From positions 1 through 64,000 of the forward strand of contig UQXL01000002.1 in assembly GCA_900545135.1 (NCBI GenBank): a DNA stretch of 64,000 nucleotides. Reading direction: 5' to 3'. The stretch comes from an uncultured Eubacteriales bacterium. GTDB taxonomy: Bacteria > Bacillota > Clostridia > Peptostreptococcales > Anaerovoracaceae. A program made the translations under genes and the position numbers. Positions within the stretch are counted from its first letter, which is position 1. Every line of letters starts with the position of its first letter. Below the pieces are notes generated by a model, which did no database searches, was not told where the DNA came from, and worked only from the letters and a program-made list of their open reading frames with translations. Shown piece by piece: positions 15,037 through 23,700 of this stretch.

Positions 15037-16368
15037 ATGGAAGATTTGCTCGACATAAATAAATACACAGACATTATTCTAATCAACCGAGACGGGAAAA
15101 TTTTGTTCAGTGACGTTGGCTCTGTGGAGTTTCTGAAAAAGGGCGAGAGCAGCCTGACGGGATTCAATCTTAAAGAGATTTTCCCCGGCATTACTGAAGA
15201 ATATCCGCTGTTCATGGCAATTGAGACAGGAAAAGCTTTTTCCGGATACAAAGAAACGCTGCTGACAGGTTCAGGAAGTGAAATCAGAATAGAAGGCGCG
15301 GCATACCCTGTGTATCTGGGAGAAGAGCCGGTGGCGGCGTTCCAGTTCAGTGAGATTTTGTATGATAAGAAGCATATTTCAAAGCTTGAGCGTGTCTCGG
15401 ACAATGCTATTTACAGAGGAAACAATACTAAATATATTTTGCGCGATATCATCACACAGGACGCAAAAATGATGCGTATAAAAGAAAGAATACAGGAATA
15501 TGCAGATTCTGAAGCAAATGTGTTTATCTACGGAGAAACGGGAACCGGCAAGGAATTGATCGCGCAATCTCTCCATAATTGCAGCAGAAGATTTTATGCG
15601 CCGTTTATCTCACAAAACTGCGGTGCGATTCCGGAAAACTTGCTGGAGGGAATCCTATTCGGCACAACAAAGGGAAGTTATACCGGCGCGGAGGATCGCG
15701 CAGGTCTGTTTGAACTGGCCGAGGGAGGAACTATTTTTTTAGATGAAATAAATTCCATGTCCACAGAACTGCAGGCAAAGATTCTCAGAGCGGTAGAGCG
15801 TAAAAAAATCCGTCGAATCGGTTCGCCGGACGAAAAGGAAGTAGATGTAAGAATCATTTCTGCTGCCAATGTAGATCCGTATAAACTGCTCGAAGAAAAA
15901 CGGATAAAACCAGATCTGTTTTATCGGCTCGCTGTTTTGTATATTGAAGTCCCGCCTTTATCACAGCGCCAGAATGACGTTGAATTGCTCACAAATTATT
16001 TTATAAGCTATTTCAACAGAAAAATGCATACAGAAGTGGCGCTCCCCTCGGAGAAAATCATGACGATTCTGAGAAACTACAGCTGGCCCGGAAATGTACG
16101 GGAACTGAGGAATGTAATTGAAGGCGCTGTAGCTCTCAGCGAAAATGATGAGATAAATGTTTGGGACATTCCTGATTATATAGTTCAGAGCCGGCAGCAG
16201 GGCAGGGAGACAAGATCAGGGGAAAGTTTGCATGGCAGACTTCACGAAATGGAGAACAACATAATACGACAGCAGCTAAAAATAGATGATGGAAAATTAG
16301 GAAAAGCGGCAGAGCATCTTGGTCTGAGCAAACAACTTCTCTGGTATAAAATGAACAGGCGGAAATAA
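15037..16368 (+). CDS. RocR-like sigma-54-dependent activator (first of a tandem pair)
   Basis: This 443-residue protein has an N-terminal PAS-like sensor (about 8-110), a AAA+ domain and a C-terminal Fis-type HTH (LGKAAEHLGLSKQLLWYKMN). Walker A is GETGTGKE at 166-173. The sigma-54-contacting loop is GSYTGA at 213-218 (consensus GAFTGA). Walker B TIFLDE is at 232-237. The segment EGILFGTTKGSYTGAEDRAG resembles RocR of Bacillus, which activates arginine catabolism. It should bind upstream sites and remodel sigma-54 polymerase, probably at the permease promoter downstream and perhaps other promoters in the window. Its stop is one base before the start of a paralog. Confidence 0.9.
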   Translation: MEDLLDINKYTDIILINRDGKILFSDVGSVEFLKKGESSLTGFNLKEIFPGITEEYPLFMAIETGKAFSGYKETLLTGSGSEIRIEGAAYPVYLGEEPVAAFQFSEILYDKKHISKLERVSDNAIYRGNNTKYILRDIITQDAKMMRIKERIQEYADSEANVFIYGETGTGKELIAQSLHNCSRRFYAPFISQNCGAIPENLLEGILFGTTKGSYTGAEDRAGLFELAEGGTIFLDEINSMSTELQAKILRAVERKKIRRIGSPDEKEVDVRIISAANVDPYKLLEEKRIKPDLFYRLAVLYIEVPPLSQRQNDVELLTNYFISYFNRKMHTEVALPSEKIMTILRNYSWPGNVRELRNVIEGAVALSENDEINVWDIPDYIVQSRQQGRETRSGESLHGRLHEMENNIIRQQLKIDDGKLGKAAEHLGLSKQLLWYKMNRRK

Positions 16369-16369
16369 A

Positions 16370-17722
16370 ATGGATTACGAATTTGATATCAACAACACTA
16401 AAGATGTGATGATCGTTGACGCCAAGGGTCGACTTCAGTATTTCAATATCGGGTCAATGGAATTTTTTGATTTGAAACCTGAGGAAATCTTAGGCAAAAC
16501 CATGCCGGAGCTGTATGAAAATCTTGACGCAGACACGAGTACTTTTGAGATTGCCGTACATAAAAAAAGAGAAACGCTTCAGGCCGTGCAGGTACTGAGG
16601 ACACAAGGCGGCAAGTCCGTGCAGCAGACAAGCGACACATTACTGATTCGTGACGGTGAGACCGTACTGGGAGCCGTTGAGTTCACCTACAATTACGACG
16701 AGGAAAAGGACGTGCTGAGGGCTTCTGAGAAAAAGCCGCGGGAAAGGCTGGCGGAAAAAGAAGTTGTATATATAGATGATGTCATCGGAGAATGTCCTAA
16801 GATGCGGAGGATAAAACAAAAAGCGGCAAAGGTCTTAGATTCTTCAATTTCGATTCTGATTGCGGGTGAAACAGGTACGGGCAAAGAACGTCTTGCAAGA
16901 GCCATTCATTATTCCGGCAAACGGCAGAAAGAACCTTTCGTGTACTTGAACTGCAATTCTATTCCGGAGGAACTTCTGGAGGGGATTTTGTTTGGCACAG
17001 TTAAAGGAAGCTTTACTGACGCTGTGGAGAGAGACGGCTTGTTTAGAATGGCTGACGGCGGTACACTTTTTCTTGATGAGATAGACACCATGCCCCTTAA
17101 AGTTCAGGGGAAGCTGCTGAAAGCGATAGAGGACAGCAGGGTCAGACCGATTGGAGGTAAGGAAGAGTATATGTTCGACATTCGCATTATTGCCAGTTGT
17201 AACCGCAGTTTGAGTGAGATTATGAACAGCAGCCATTTGCGTCAGGACTTTTATTTCCGTCTTGCAGTCCTGCAGCTGGAACTGCCGCCTCTGTGCCAGA
17301 GGGATAGGGACGTGCTTTTGATTGCACAATATTATATAGAGCAATACAACATGACTGCCGAAAAGAAACTGAAAGGATTTACAGATGAGGCAGAATCATA
17401 TCTTATGTCATACAGTTTTAAGGGAAATATACGTGAACTGAAAAATCTTATCGAGCGTTTGTATTTTGATGATTCGACGGAGGAAATGATTTCCTTGAAA
17501 ACGGTTAAACAGAAGTTGCAGGAGCAAAGAGAGAATGAATATAAATTAAGTGACGCTGATTATGAAGACTTTATAAACAGTGGAAGAAGCTTGACTGAGT
17601 ATATGGCAGAAGCTGAAAATAGAATGATTGAAGAGGCCATAGCTGCCAGCGGCGGAAATATGGTAAGAGCAGCAGAGATGCTTAAAGTATCTCCTAAAAC
17701 ACTGAAAAACAGGCAGAGATGA
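16370..17722 (+). CDS. RocR-like sigma-54 activator paralog with a variant GAFTGA loop
   Basis: This 450-residue protein is colinear with the preceding one: PAS-like domain (8-110), Walker A GETGTGKE (166-173), Walker B TLFLDE (232-237) and a C-terminal HTH (GNMVRAAEMLKVSPKTLK). The loop at 213-218 is GSFTDA, so the conserved fifth-position Gly of GAFTGA is Asp. That loop touches sigma-54 and its glycine is rarely changed in active activators. The protein may therefore work poorly alone and act with its neighbour as a mixed hexamer, or as an antagonist. Only one base separates the genes, so they are co-expressed. The sigma-54 promoter of the permease gene follows directly. Confidence 0.88.
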   Translation: MDYEFDINNTKDVMIVDAKGRLQYFNIGSMEFFDLKPEEILGKTMPELYENLDADTSTFEIAVHKKRETLQAVQVLRTQGGKSVQQTSDTLLIRDGETVLGAVEFTYNYDEEKDVLRASEKKPRERLAEKEVVYIDDVIGECPKMRRIKQKAAKVLDSSISILIAGETGTGKERLARAIHYSGKRQKEPFVYLNCNSIPEELLEGILFGTVKGSFTDAVERDGLFRMADGGTLFLDEIDTMPLKVQGKLLKAIEDSRVRPIGGKEEYMFDIRIIASCNRSLSEIMNSSHLRQDFYFRLAVLQLELPPLCQRDRDVLLIAQYYIEQYNMTAEKKLKGFTDEAESYLMSYSFKGNIRELKNLIERLYFDDSTEEMISLKTVKQKLQEQRENEYKLSDADYEDFINSGRSLTEYMAEAENRMIEEAIAASGGNMVRAAEMLKVSPKTLKNRQR

Positions 17723-17745
17723 AAATATTTTTACGTAAAATATAT

Positions 17746-17764
17746 TTCCTTTTACAAAATGGAA
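17746..17764. promoter_or_regulatory. Dyad likely to be an activator binding site
   Basis: TTCCTTTTACAAAATGGAA is an interrupted palindrome with 14 of 19 positions symmetric. It lies about 75 bases upstream of the -24 element of the permease promoter, a normal place for an enhancer-binding protein site. The binding protein is inferred to be one of the two adjacent RocR-like activators. Confidence 0.45.
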
Positions 17765-17836
17765 AAGCGTTTTGATAAAAAATTAAGACCCCGCATTTTT
17801 AGAGGTTTTACAGCACCATAAAGATTGAAATATATA

Positions 17837-17852
17837 TGGCATGCTTTATGCA
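17837..17852 (+). promoter_or_regulatory. Sigma-54 promoter of the amino-acid permease gene
   Basis: TGGCAT-GCTTT-ATGCA keeps GG and GC ten bases apart and matches the -24/-12 consensus closely. It lies 44 bases before the ATG and downstream of two sigma-54 activator genes. Confidence 0.75.
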
Positions 17853-17895
17853 GTAGTAAAAGCTAAGTACAAGAACAACTTTATGGAGGTATGTT

Positions 17896-19323
17896 ATGAA
17901 CGACAATAACAAAAAAATGACTTCTATTGAGCGTGTCATGAGTAAAAGCGCAGGTCTGAAACGCGGTCTGTCGACCAAGGCGGCCGTAATGACCGGTGTT
18001 GGCAGCACAATAGGAACAGGGCTGTTTTTGAGCTCAGGTGACGTTATCAATACGGCGGGTCCCGGAGGCGCGATTGTCGCCTATATTATCGGCGGCATTG
18101 TGGCATTTCTGATGGTGACATGTCTGGGAGAAATGTCTTCAATGATGCCGGTGTCAGGTTCTTTCCAGGCGTTCACAACGGAGTATTGCGGCCCGGCCCT
18201 GGGCTTTACAGTAGGATGGGTCAACTGGATTGCAGCGGCGGCTACTATTCCGGCACAGATAGTCGCAGCAGCTATCATAATGAAAGACATTATTCCGCAG
18301 TCACAGACATGGATATGGATCGTCCTGTTCACACTTCTTCTCTTTGGATTGAATTTCCTTGATGCAGGAACTTTCGGAACGTTTTCTTTCTGGTTTTCAA
18401 CGCTGAAGATCGTATTGGTCGTTGTCTTTATCATTGTCGGCGTGGCGATGATGGGAGGCGCTATCGGAAATGAAACCATCGGCTTCAGCCGTTATACTGG
18501 AGAGGGGGGAGCATTCCCTGCCGGTATAGTGGGCATCGGAAGCGTCTTTCTCACTGCATTTTACGCCTATGCGGGATGCGATTTGGTGGCGGCCACAGCA
18601 GGTGAACTCAAGAATCAGAATGACATAAAAAAGGCTATCAATATAGAGCTACTGGTTCTGATTGGCGCAACTATAGCTACGATTGCAATTGTAGCTTCCA
18701 TACTTCCTTGGCAGGAAGCGAATGTTCTGGGAAGTCCTTTTGTCTATGTATTCAGAAACGCCGGTATGCATAATGCAGCGCTGGTTGTAAATATTATTGT
18801 GCTTACTTCTGCACTTTCTTCAGGGAATTACTTTGTATATGGCTGCTCCAGATATCTGTGGTCGATGGCAAAATTCGGCCAGGCGCCTAAGTATTTCGCC
18901 AAGACTTTGAAAAACGGCGTTCCCGGAGCAGCGCTGACCATAAGTATGCTGTTCGCAGTAGTTGCTCTGATCGCTGAATTTATTGCAGAAGATACTGTAT
19001 ATCTTTTCCTCGTGTATTTTATAGGCGGAGGAAATATATTCCTTTATACCATGGTTTGCGTGTGTCAGTACAAATTCCGTAAGAAATACATCGCCGACGG
19101 CGGAAAGGTAGAAGACCTCAAGTACAGAGTGCTCAGTTACCCTGCAGTTCCTATTCTCGGCATCATCGCTTTTGCCATCATGCTGATGTTCACCTTATAT
19201 GATCCAAGCGAAAGAATAGCGATTTTCGTAGGCGCGCCTTGTTACCTTGGCATTTATATATTCAGCAGGATATATATTAAGAAAAAGGGCGGAGAAGTGG
19301 AAGCTGCCAACATTGATATTTAA
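17896..19323 (+). CDS. APC-family amino-acid permease
   Basis: This 475-residue polytopic membrane protein of the amino acid/polyamine/organocation superfamily has about 12 hydrophobic segments. The N-terminal AAVMTGVGSTIGTGLFLSSG loop (about 28-47) is the substrate carboxyl- and amino-binding unwound helix of this family. LGEMSSMMPVSGSFQAFTTE follows, as in the AAT (LysP/GabP-like) subgroup. The substrate cannot be read off, but sigma-54 control and RocR-like neighbours favour an amino acid used as an energy source, such as arginine, ornithine or proline. GGAGGT lies upstream of the ATG. Confidence 0.85.
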   Translation: MNDNNKKMTSIERVMSKSAGLKRGLSTKAAVMTGVGSTIGTGLFLSSGDVINTAGPGGAIVAYIIGGIVAFLMVTCLGEMSSMMPVSGSFQAFTTEYCGPALGFTVGWVNWIAAAATIPAQIVAAAIIMKDIIPQSQTWIWIVLFTLLLFGLNFLDAGTFGTFSFWFSTLKIVLVVVFIIVGVAMMGGAIGNETIGFSRYTGEGGAFPAGIVGIGSVFLTAFYAYAGCDLVAATAGELKNQNDIKKAINIELLVLIGATIATIAIVASILPWQEANVLGSPFVYVFRNAGMHNAALVVNIIVLTSALSSGNYFVYGCSRYLWSMAKFGQAPKYFAKTLKNGVPGAALTISMLFAVVALIAEFIAEDTVYLFLVYFIGGGNIFLYTMVCVCQYKFRKKYIADGGKVEDLKYRVLSYPAVPILGIIAFAIMLMFTLYDPSERIAIFVGAPCYLGIYIFSRIYIKKKGGEVEAANIDI

Positions 19324-19367
19324 CTCTGACAGGAATGAGATTATCTTGTGGGTAAAGGAGAAAAAGG

Positions 19368-20858
19368 ATGGATGTAATAAGCAGAGAATATGTGGAAGCC
19401 GAATTGAAACGGTACAAATTTCCCGGAATGGGAATCGGCGTCATCAAGGACGGAAAGGTCATGATGAGTGAGGGCTTCGGCTATAAAGATATTGAAAAGA
19501 AAACAAAAATTACGGGAGACACACAGTTTGGGATAGCAAGCTGCTCAAAATCTTTTACAGCGACATTGATAGGCATGCTCGTGGACAGGGGACTGCTGGG
19601 CTGGGAGCAGCCAATCAGAGAATATCTTCCTGATTTTAGGATGTATGATCCTCACGCAACGGAGCTGTGCAGTATCAAGGACATGCTGTGCCACCGCACA
19701 GGACTTGGAGGATATGATGCTCCGTGGTTTGACGCAAATATAGAAAGCAGAGAGGTCTTATGGGAGCGGCTACGCTACATGAAGCCGAGCGCTCCGTTCC
19801 GCAGTCAGATACAGTACAGCAACATTATCTATACCATAGCGGGGCACATTGCCGAAAGACTTACAGGAAAGACTTATGAACAGCTGCTTAAAGAAATGAT
19901 TTTTGAGCCTTTGGGAATGACGCGCTCCAATGCAACTATGGAACAGATGCTGGCTGATGGCGATCATGCTACTCCATATTGGCAGGGAAAGGATACGACA
20001 CTTTCTGGCGCGGAACTATACTGGAAGAGCAGCGAGGGACCATATAAAATAAAAAGCTGGAACACCGACTTGGGCGCTCCTGCTGCAGGGATAAATTCAA
20101 CTGTCAACGATATGCTCAAATGGCTGCAGTTCCAGCTGGATGACGGTATAGTAAACGGAGAGCGTCTGATCAGCCACGAATCTATGGAGGAAATTCATCT
20201 TCAGCATGTCAGATACCACCTGTGGCAGTGGAGATTTGATGAAGTTCCGCCGATGGGCGGTTATGCCCTCGGATGGTATAACGACGTATACCGCGGTCAT
20301 TATCTCTACTGGCATTTAGGAGAAATAGAGGGCTATGGAACGATGCAGTTTGTTCTCCCTCGAGACAATTTAGGCATTGTAGTGTTCAACAATATTCAGA
20401 AACCAGATGTGCTGATACAACTGTCGGTGGTTTATTCCATCATAGACCATGTTCTGGGTCTATCTGAAATAGATTGGTCTTCCCGCATGTGGGAACAGAG
20501 AGAAAACTACGGACACATGCTTGAGGATTGGCGTATAGATATGGCGGGCGACAGCTGTGTCAAGGATACAAGGATTTCTCATGATCTGGATGCATATACC
20601 GGGAAATACTATGAACCTGGTCACGGCATCATAGAAATCATACGTGAGGGTGATAGTCTTAAATGCCTGTACCGCGGTGTAAAACAGGATATGATACATA
20701 TGCATTACGATGTATTCAAGGTTCCGGATGTAAAACAGGATACGCTCCTGTATACATGTCCTATAAACTTTTTGACAAATGCGCAGGATGGCTCTATAGA
20801 CCGTTTTGAGTTCAAGCTTTATACTCAAATCGGACCTCTTGTATTCGAGCGCATCTGA
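19368..20858 (+). CDS. Serine hydrolase of the beta-lactamase/DD-peptidase (class C-like) family
   Basis: This 496-residue protein has the penicilloyl-serine-transferase fold. ASCSKSF gives the catalytic Ser-x-x-Lys near residues 62-65, QYSN gives the Tyr-x-Asn motif near 145-148, and HLGEIEGYG stands where the HxG/KTG strand is expected. A separate C-terminal lipocalin-like beta domain (about 390-496; TGKYYEPGHGIIEI) follows. There is no signal peptide, so it acts in the cytoplasm: a D-aminopeptidase, esterase or amidase rather than a secreted beta-lactamase. It lies 45 bases after the permease and is probably in its operon, so it may hydrolyse an imported compound. Confidence 0.8.
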   Translation: MDVISREYVEAELKRYKFPGMGIGVIKDGKVMMSEGFGYKDIEKKTKITGDTQFGIASCSKSFTATLIGMLVDRGLLGWEQPIREYLPDFRMYDPHATELCSIKDMLCHRTGLGGYDAPWFDANIESREVLWERLRYMKPSAPFRSQIQYSNIIYTIAGHIAERLTGKTYEQLLKEMIFEPLGMTRSNATMEQMLADGDHATPYWQGKDTTLSGAELYWKSSEGPYKIKSWNTDLGAPAAGINSTVNDMLKWLQFQLDDGIVNGERLISHESMEEIHLQHVRYHLWQWRFDEVPPMGGYALGWYNDVYRGHYLYWHLGEIEGYGTMQFVLPRDNLGIVVFNNIQKPDVLIQLSVVYSIIDHVLGLSEIDWSSRMWEQRENYGHMLEDWRIDMAGDSCVKDTRISHDLDAYTGKYYEPGHGIIEIIREGDSLKCLYRGVKQDMIHMHYDVFKVPDVKQDTLLYTCPINFLTNAQDGSIDRFEFKLYTQIGPLVFERI

Positions 20859-20988
20859 GAACTCGATAAATCCGGCGCCCTGTGTAATAAATCCGAGCTC
20901 TGAAAAATTCGAGACATCGTGCAAAATATTTAGTACCTTGTATAGAACGCACGGCAAATAAATAGTGCATCAAATATCAAAAAACTTG

Positions 20989-21042
20989 TAGACTGCCTCG
21001 TCTGTTTGATTTATAATGTAGATATAAGACAGACAGACGAGG
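20989..21042 (+). promoter_or_regulatory. Promoter with a 10-bp operator dyad, NimA-like gene
   Basis: TAGACT at 20989-20994, a 17-base spacer and a perfect TATAAT at 21012-21017 form a promoter. CCTCGTCTGT (20996-21005) and ACAGACGAGG (21033-21042) are perfect inverted repeats flanking the -10 and start point. The right arm includes the GAGG ribosome binding site. This looks like a repressor operator. Confidence 0.65.
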
Positions 21043-21049
21043 TGAGTAT

Positions 21050-21541
21050 ATGTTCAGAGAAATGCGCAGAAAAAAACAACTGCTGCCTGAGTCCGAATTG
21101 ACTGACATAGTGAATCAGGCTACCTGCGCCGTTGTAGGCGTTATAGGCGACGAGGGCTATCCGTATACTTTTCCTATAAGCCATGCCTTTGATGAAGAGA
21201 GCAATAAGCTGTATTTTCATTCTGCCGTATCCGGCCATAAGATAGACGCGATAAAAAACAATCCTAAAGCGTCGTTTTGCGTAGTAGGCAAGGACGACGT
21301 CGTATCAGCCGAATACACTACATATTTTAAGAGCGTCGTCGGTTTCGGCAAGGCATACATAGTGGAGGACAAGGAAGAAAGAGCCAAGGGTTTCAGGCTC
21401 CTGGCAGAAAAGTTCTGCATGCCTGATCTCGACAGACTTGATGAAGTCATGAAAAGCGACGCACCGCGGGCTGTCATCGTAGCTTTGGAGATAGAGTACA
21501 TGACGGGTAAGGAAGCGATAGAGCTTACCAATATGAGATGA
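21050..21541 (+). CDS. NimA-like pyridoxamine-phosphate-oxidase-fold flavoprotein
   Basis: This 163-residue protein has the FMN-binding split-barrel fold. MRRKKQLLPESELTDIVNQA and YPYTFPISHAFDEESNKLYFHSA (read in two parts), then GHKIDAIKNNPKASFCVVG, match the NimA/5-nitroimidazole-resistance-related group common in anaerobes. It likely binds FMN or heme and reduces small molecules; natural substrates are unknown. GAGGTG precedes the ATG. Its promoter is overlapped by a 10-bp dyad, suggesting a specific repressor. Confidence 0.8.
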   Translation: MFREMRRKKQLLPESELTDIVNQATCAVVGVIGDEGYPYTFPISHAFDEESNKLYFHSAVSGHKIDAIKNNPKASFCVVGKDDVVSAEYTTYFKSVVGFGKAYIVEDKEERAKGFRLLAEKFCMPDLDRLDEVMKSDAPRAVIVALEIEYMTGKEAIELTNMR

Positions 21542-21582
21542 TATGCGAGGCGGCGGCAGAGCAAATTGCCGCCTCGATATGC

Positions 21583-21658
21583 GATTTGTTAGCTCAGCTG
21601 GGAGAGCGTCTGGGTGACAACCAGAAGGTCGGCGGTTCGAGCCCGCCACAGATCACCA
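21583..21658 (+). tRNA. tRNA-Val (anticodon GAC)
   Basis: The acceptor arms GATTTGT and ACAGATC pair, with one G-T pair. The D arm is TAGCTCAGCTGGGAGAGC, the anticodon stem is TCTGG/CCAGA with loop GTGACAA giving anticodon GAC, and the T arm is GGCGGTTCGAGCCCGCC. CCA is encoded. GAC reads GUC/GUU valine codons. Confidence 0.92.
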
Positions 21659-21712
21659 AATCATGATTTGCCGCCTTTTGGCAAATCGCGTTAGAAGCGG
21701 AAGCAAAGACAG

Positions 21713-21756
21713 AAAAAGGAACTTCGGGGGATGATGTCCCCCGGAGTTCCTTTTTT
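21713..21756 (+). terminator. Strong terminator downstream of the tRNA
   Basis: AAGGAACTTCGGGGGA pairs with TCCCCCGGAGTTCC around TGATG and is followed by TTTTTT. A second hairpin (GATTTGCC/GGCAAATC, about 21665-21687) lies between it and the tRNA and contains a copy of the tRNA 5' end sequence. Confidence 0.85.
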
Positions 21757-21840
21757 AACAGGGTGCACCCATGAGGGCGCACGTTCCTGACTGCCGCAAG
21801 ATTTCTCTGCTGGCCGTTTGGCAAGGCTGGCTAAAACGGA

Positions 21841-23700
21841 TTAGCCCACTGTGATTTCAACCTTTTTACCGCTGAAAGCCACGCCGTATTTATAAATTGT
21901 TTCAACTCCTGCGGCAACCAGCTCAGTATCATATTTCTTATTGATGATCTGCTGAAGGGCGGTTTCGGACAATTTTTTAAGCTGTTCTTCCGTGCAATCT
22001 TTTTCGGCCTTCAGCTCGATCAAAATGCCGGGCAGATTTTTATTCATAGGTTTAAGCTGGATGTCGTATCTGCCGTCGCCGGATTCTCTATTGGAAGAAA
22101 TGAATGAACCGCCGAGCAAGGCGCACAGACCGAGCATGAAGCCGTGGTAGAAATTTTCGCCGGCAGTATCAAAGGAGCTTACGGACTGTGTGAGCAGAGT
22201 TTGAATCTGTTTTTGCAGCTTATTTCTATCGCCTGAGAAGATCGCTTCTTGAATGGAAATAGCAGTAGGCTGGGGAATGATGTTATCCAGCTGCTGTAAA
22301 ATTTCCTTATGATACACAAGAGATATTTCCCTGTTGGGCAGAGCAACCTCACACATGAAATCGCCGTTGAAAGACAGAGTGGTTTTAATCGCTTTCAGAT
22401 AGCCTGCAACCAGCAGAAAGCTGTAAATAGTCGCAGGGTTAGTTTTGATTTGAGGATATATTACGCCTGTGTCGATATAGGTAATAAAGGTTTCGCCTTT
22501 GATAAGGGAAGTGAGCTTTTCATAAATTTCCTCATCCGCTTCGGCAATGATTTCTCCGATGATGTCATTGCTTCCCGTAGACTGCCAAAAGGCTCTCGGC
22601 TCACATTCGTTATTGAAATAGTTGATAACAGACCAAGGATTGAAGATTTCGGTATTGCCGAAACGATAGCCGTCGTACCATTCGCAGAGCTCGCCATATT
22701 TGTCAGGAACGCCGTAATATGCCGCCATCTCCTTTACCTCTTCGCAGGTAAAGCCAAAATAAGAGCTATATTTGTTATCCAATACAGAATGAATAGTAAG
22801 GTTATTAAGGCCGCTGAAGATACTTTCCTTTGCAACGCGAAGAATTCCGGTTAAGAAGCCGTAAGACAGATGCTTATTATCTTTAAGCCCGCCGGAAAAG
22901 AGATTGCGCATAAAGAGAATGACTTGGTCATAATAGCCTTCCATATGTCCCTGCTGAATAGGAATATCATATTCATCTATAATAATTACAGGAGCAACGC
23001 CGTGATGCTTATGGAGCATACTGGATAAGGTGAGAAGAGCGCCGGATAGCTCCACTTCATTGACATTGCCCGACAATAAATTTTCAAAGGATTCTTTTTC
23101 GTATTCGTTGCATTTATCGGATGTTTGAAGCTCGATATGGCGAGCGGCTTCTTTGGAAAAGATTGCCTTGATAGCGTCCAAGGTTTCTTCCCAGGTGTTA
23201 AACTTAATATCTTTAAAAGTAACAAAGATAACCGGATACTTACCTTGGTAGTCACGATACTTTTTGCCGCAGGTCCAAATCTTTTTGTCTCTGAAATATA
23301 CGGAAGTATCTTCATCCGTCTTTTCAAAGAATGTACGAAGCATATCCATATTCAAAGTCTTTCCGAAGCGGCGGGGGCGTGTGAAGAGAGAGACCATAGG
23401 GCGTTCGTCTATGAAGTCCTTGATCATCATTGTCTTATCAACATAGTAATACTCCGAAGATGCCAAGCGGTAGTCGGAAACACCGATAGGCAGAGGAAGA
23501 TTAACGGGACGGGCAGACTTTTTATAAAGTCCCGATTTTACACGTCCATCTGCAGGCTTTTCTACGTCGGCGGGAATGAGCCAAGATTTGCCTTGCTTTT
23601 CTGCACCTTGTATTTTTCCTTCTTTGCAAAGGGTGGATACTCGCCTTTCGGATATATTCCAAAGCTCTGCAGCTTCTTTTACAAACATAGTATCAGCCAT
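21841..23700 (-). CDS. HTH-AAA ATPase-PD-(D/E)XK nuclease-like fusion protein
   Basis: This 619-residue protein has three parts. Residues 1-50 form an excisionase/MerR-like winged HTH (FVKEAAELWNISERRVSTLC). Residues about 70-330 match the AAA-ATPase-like family with RPRRFGKTLNMDM (108-120) as the P-loop and VIIIDEYDIPIQ as Walker B. The C-terminus has a PD-(D/E)XK nuclease-like motif (YDIQLK ... GILIELKAEK, about 550-575). I start at ATG 23700 after GAGGAGG, with a long 11-base spacing. Relatives without the HTH are abundant and multicopy in anaerobes, with no established function. Defence or mobile-DNA roles have been suggested but not shown. Confidence 0.8.
   Translation of the reverse strand: MADTMFVKEAAELWNISERRVSTLCKEGKIQGAEKQGKSWLIPADVEKPADGRVKSGLYKKSARPVNLPLPIGVSDYRLASSEYYYVDKTMMIKDFIDERPMVSLFTRPRRFGKTLNMDMLRTFFEKTDEDTSVYFRDKKIWTCGKKYRDYQGKYPVIFVTFKDIKFNTWEETLDAIKAIFSKEAARHIELQTSDKCNEYEKESFENLLSGNVNEVELSGALLTLSSMLHKHHGVAPVIIIDEYDIPIQQGHMEGYYDQVILFMRNLFSGGLKDNKHLSYGFLTGILRVAKESIFSGLNNLTIHSVLDNKYSSYFGFTCEEVKEMAAYYGVPDKYGELCEWYDGYRFGNTEIFNPWSVINYFNNECEPRAFWQSTGSNDIIGEIIAEADEEIYEKLTSLIKGETFITYIDTGVIYPQIKTNPATIYSFLLVAGYLKAIKTTLSFNGDFMCEVALPNREISLVYHKEILQQLDNIIPQPTAISIQEAIFSGDRNKLQKQIQTLLTQSVSSFDTAGENFYHGFMLGLCALLGGSFISSNRESGDGRYDIQLKPMNKNLPGILIELKAEKDCTEEQLKKLSETALQQIINKKYDTELVAAGVETIYKYGVAFSGKKVEITVG

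Noticed and set aside
19368..20858. Calling the serine hydrolase a beta-lactamase resistance gene
   Set aside because: No signal peptide, an extra C-terminal domain, and a cytoplasmic operon with a permease point to another amide or ester substrate.
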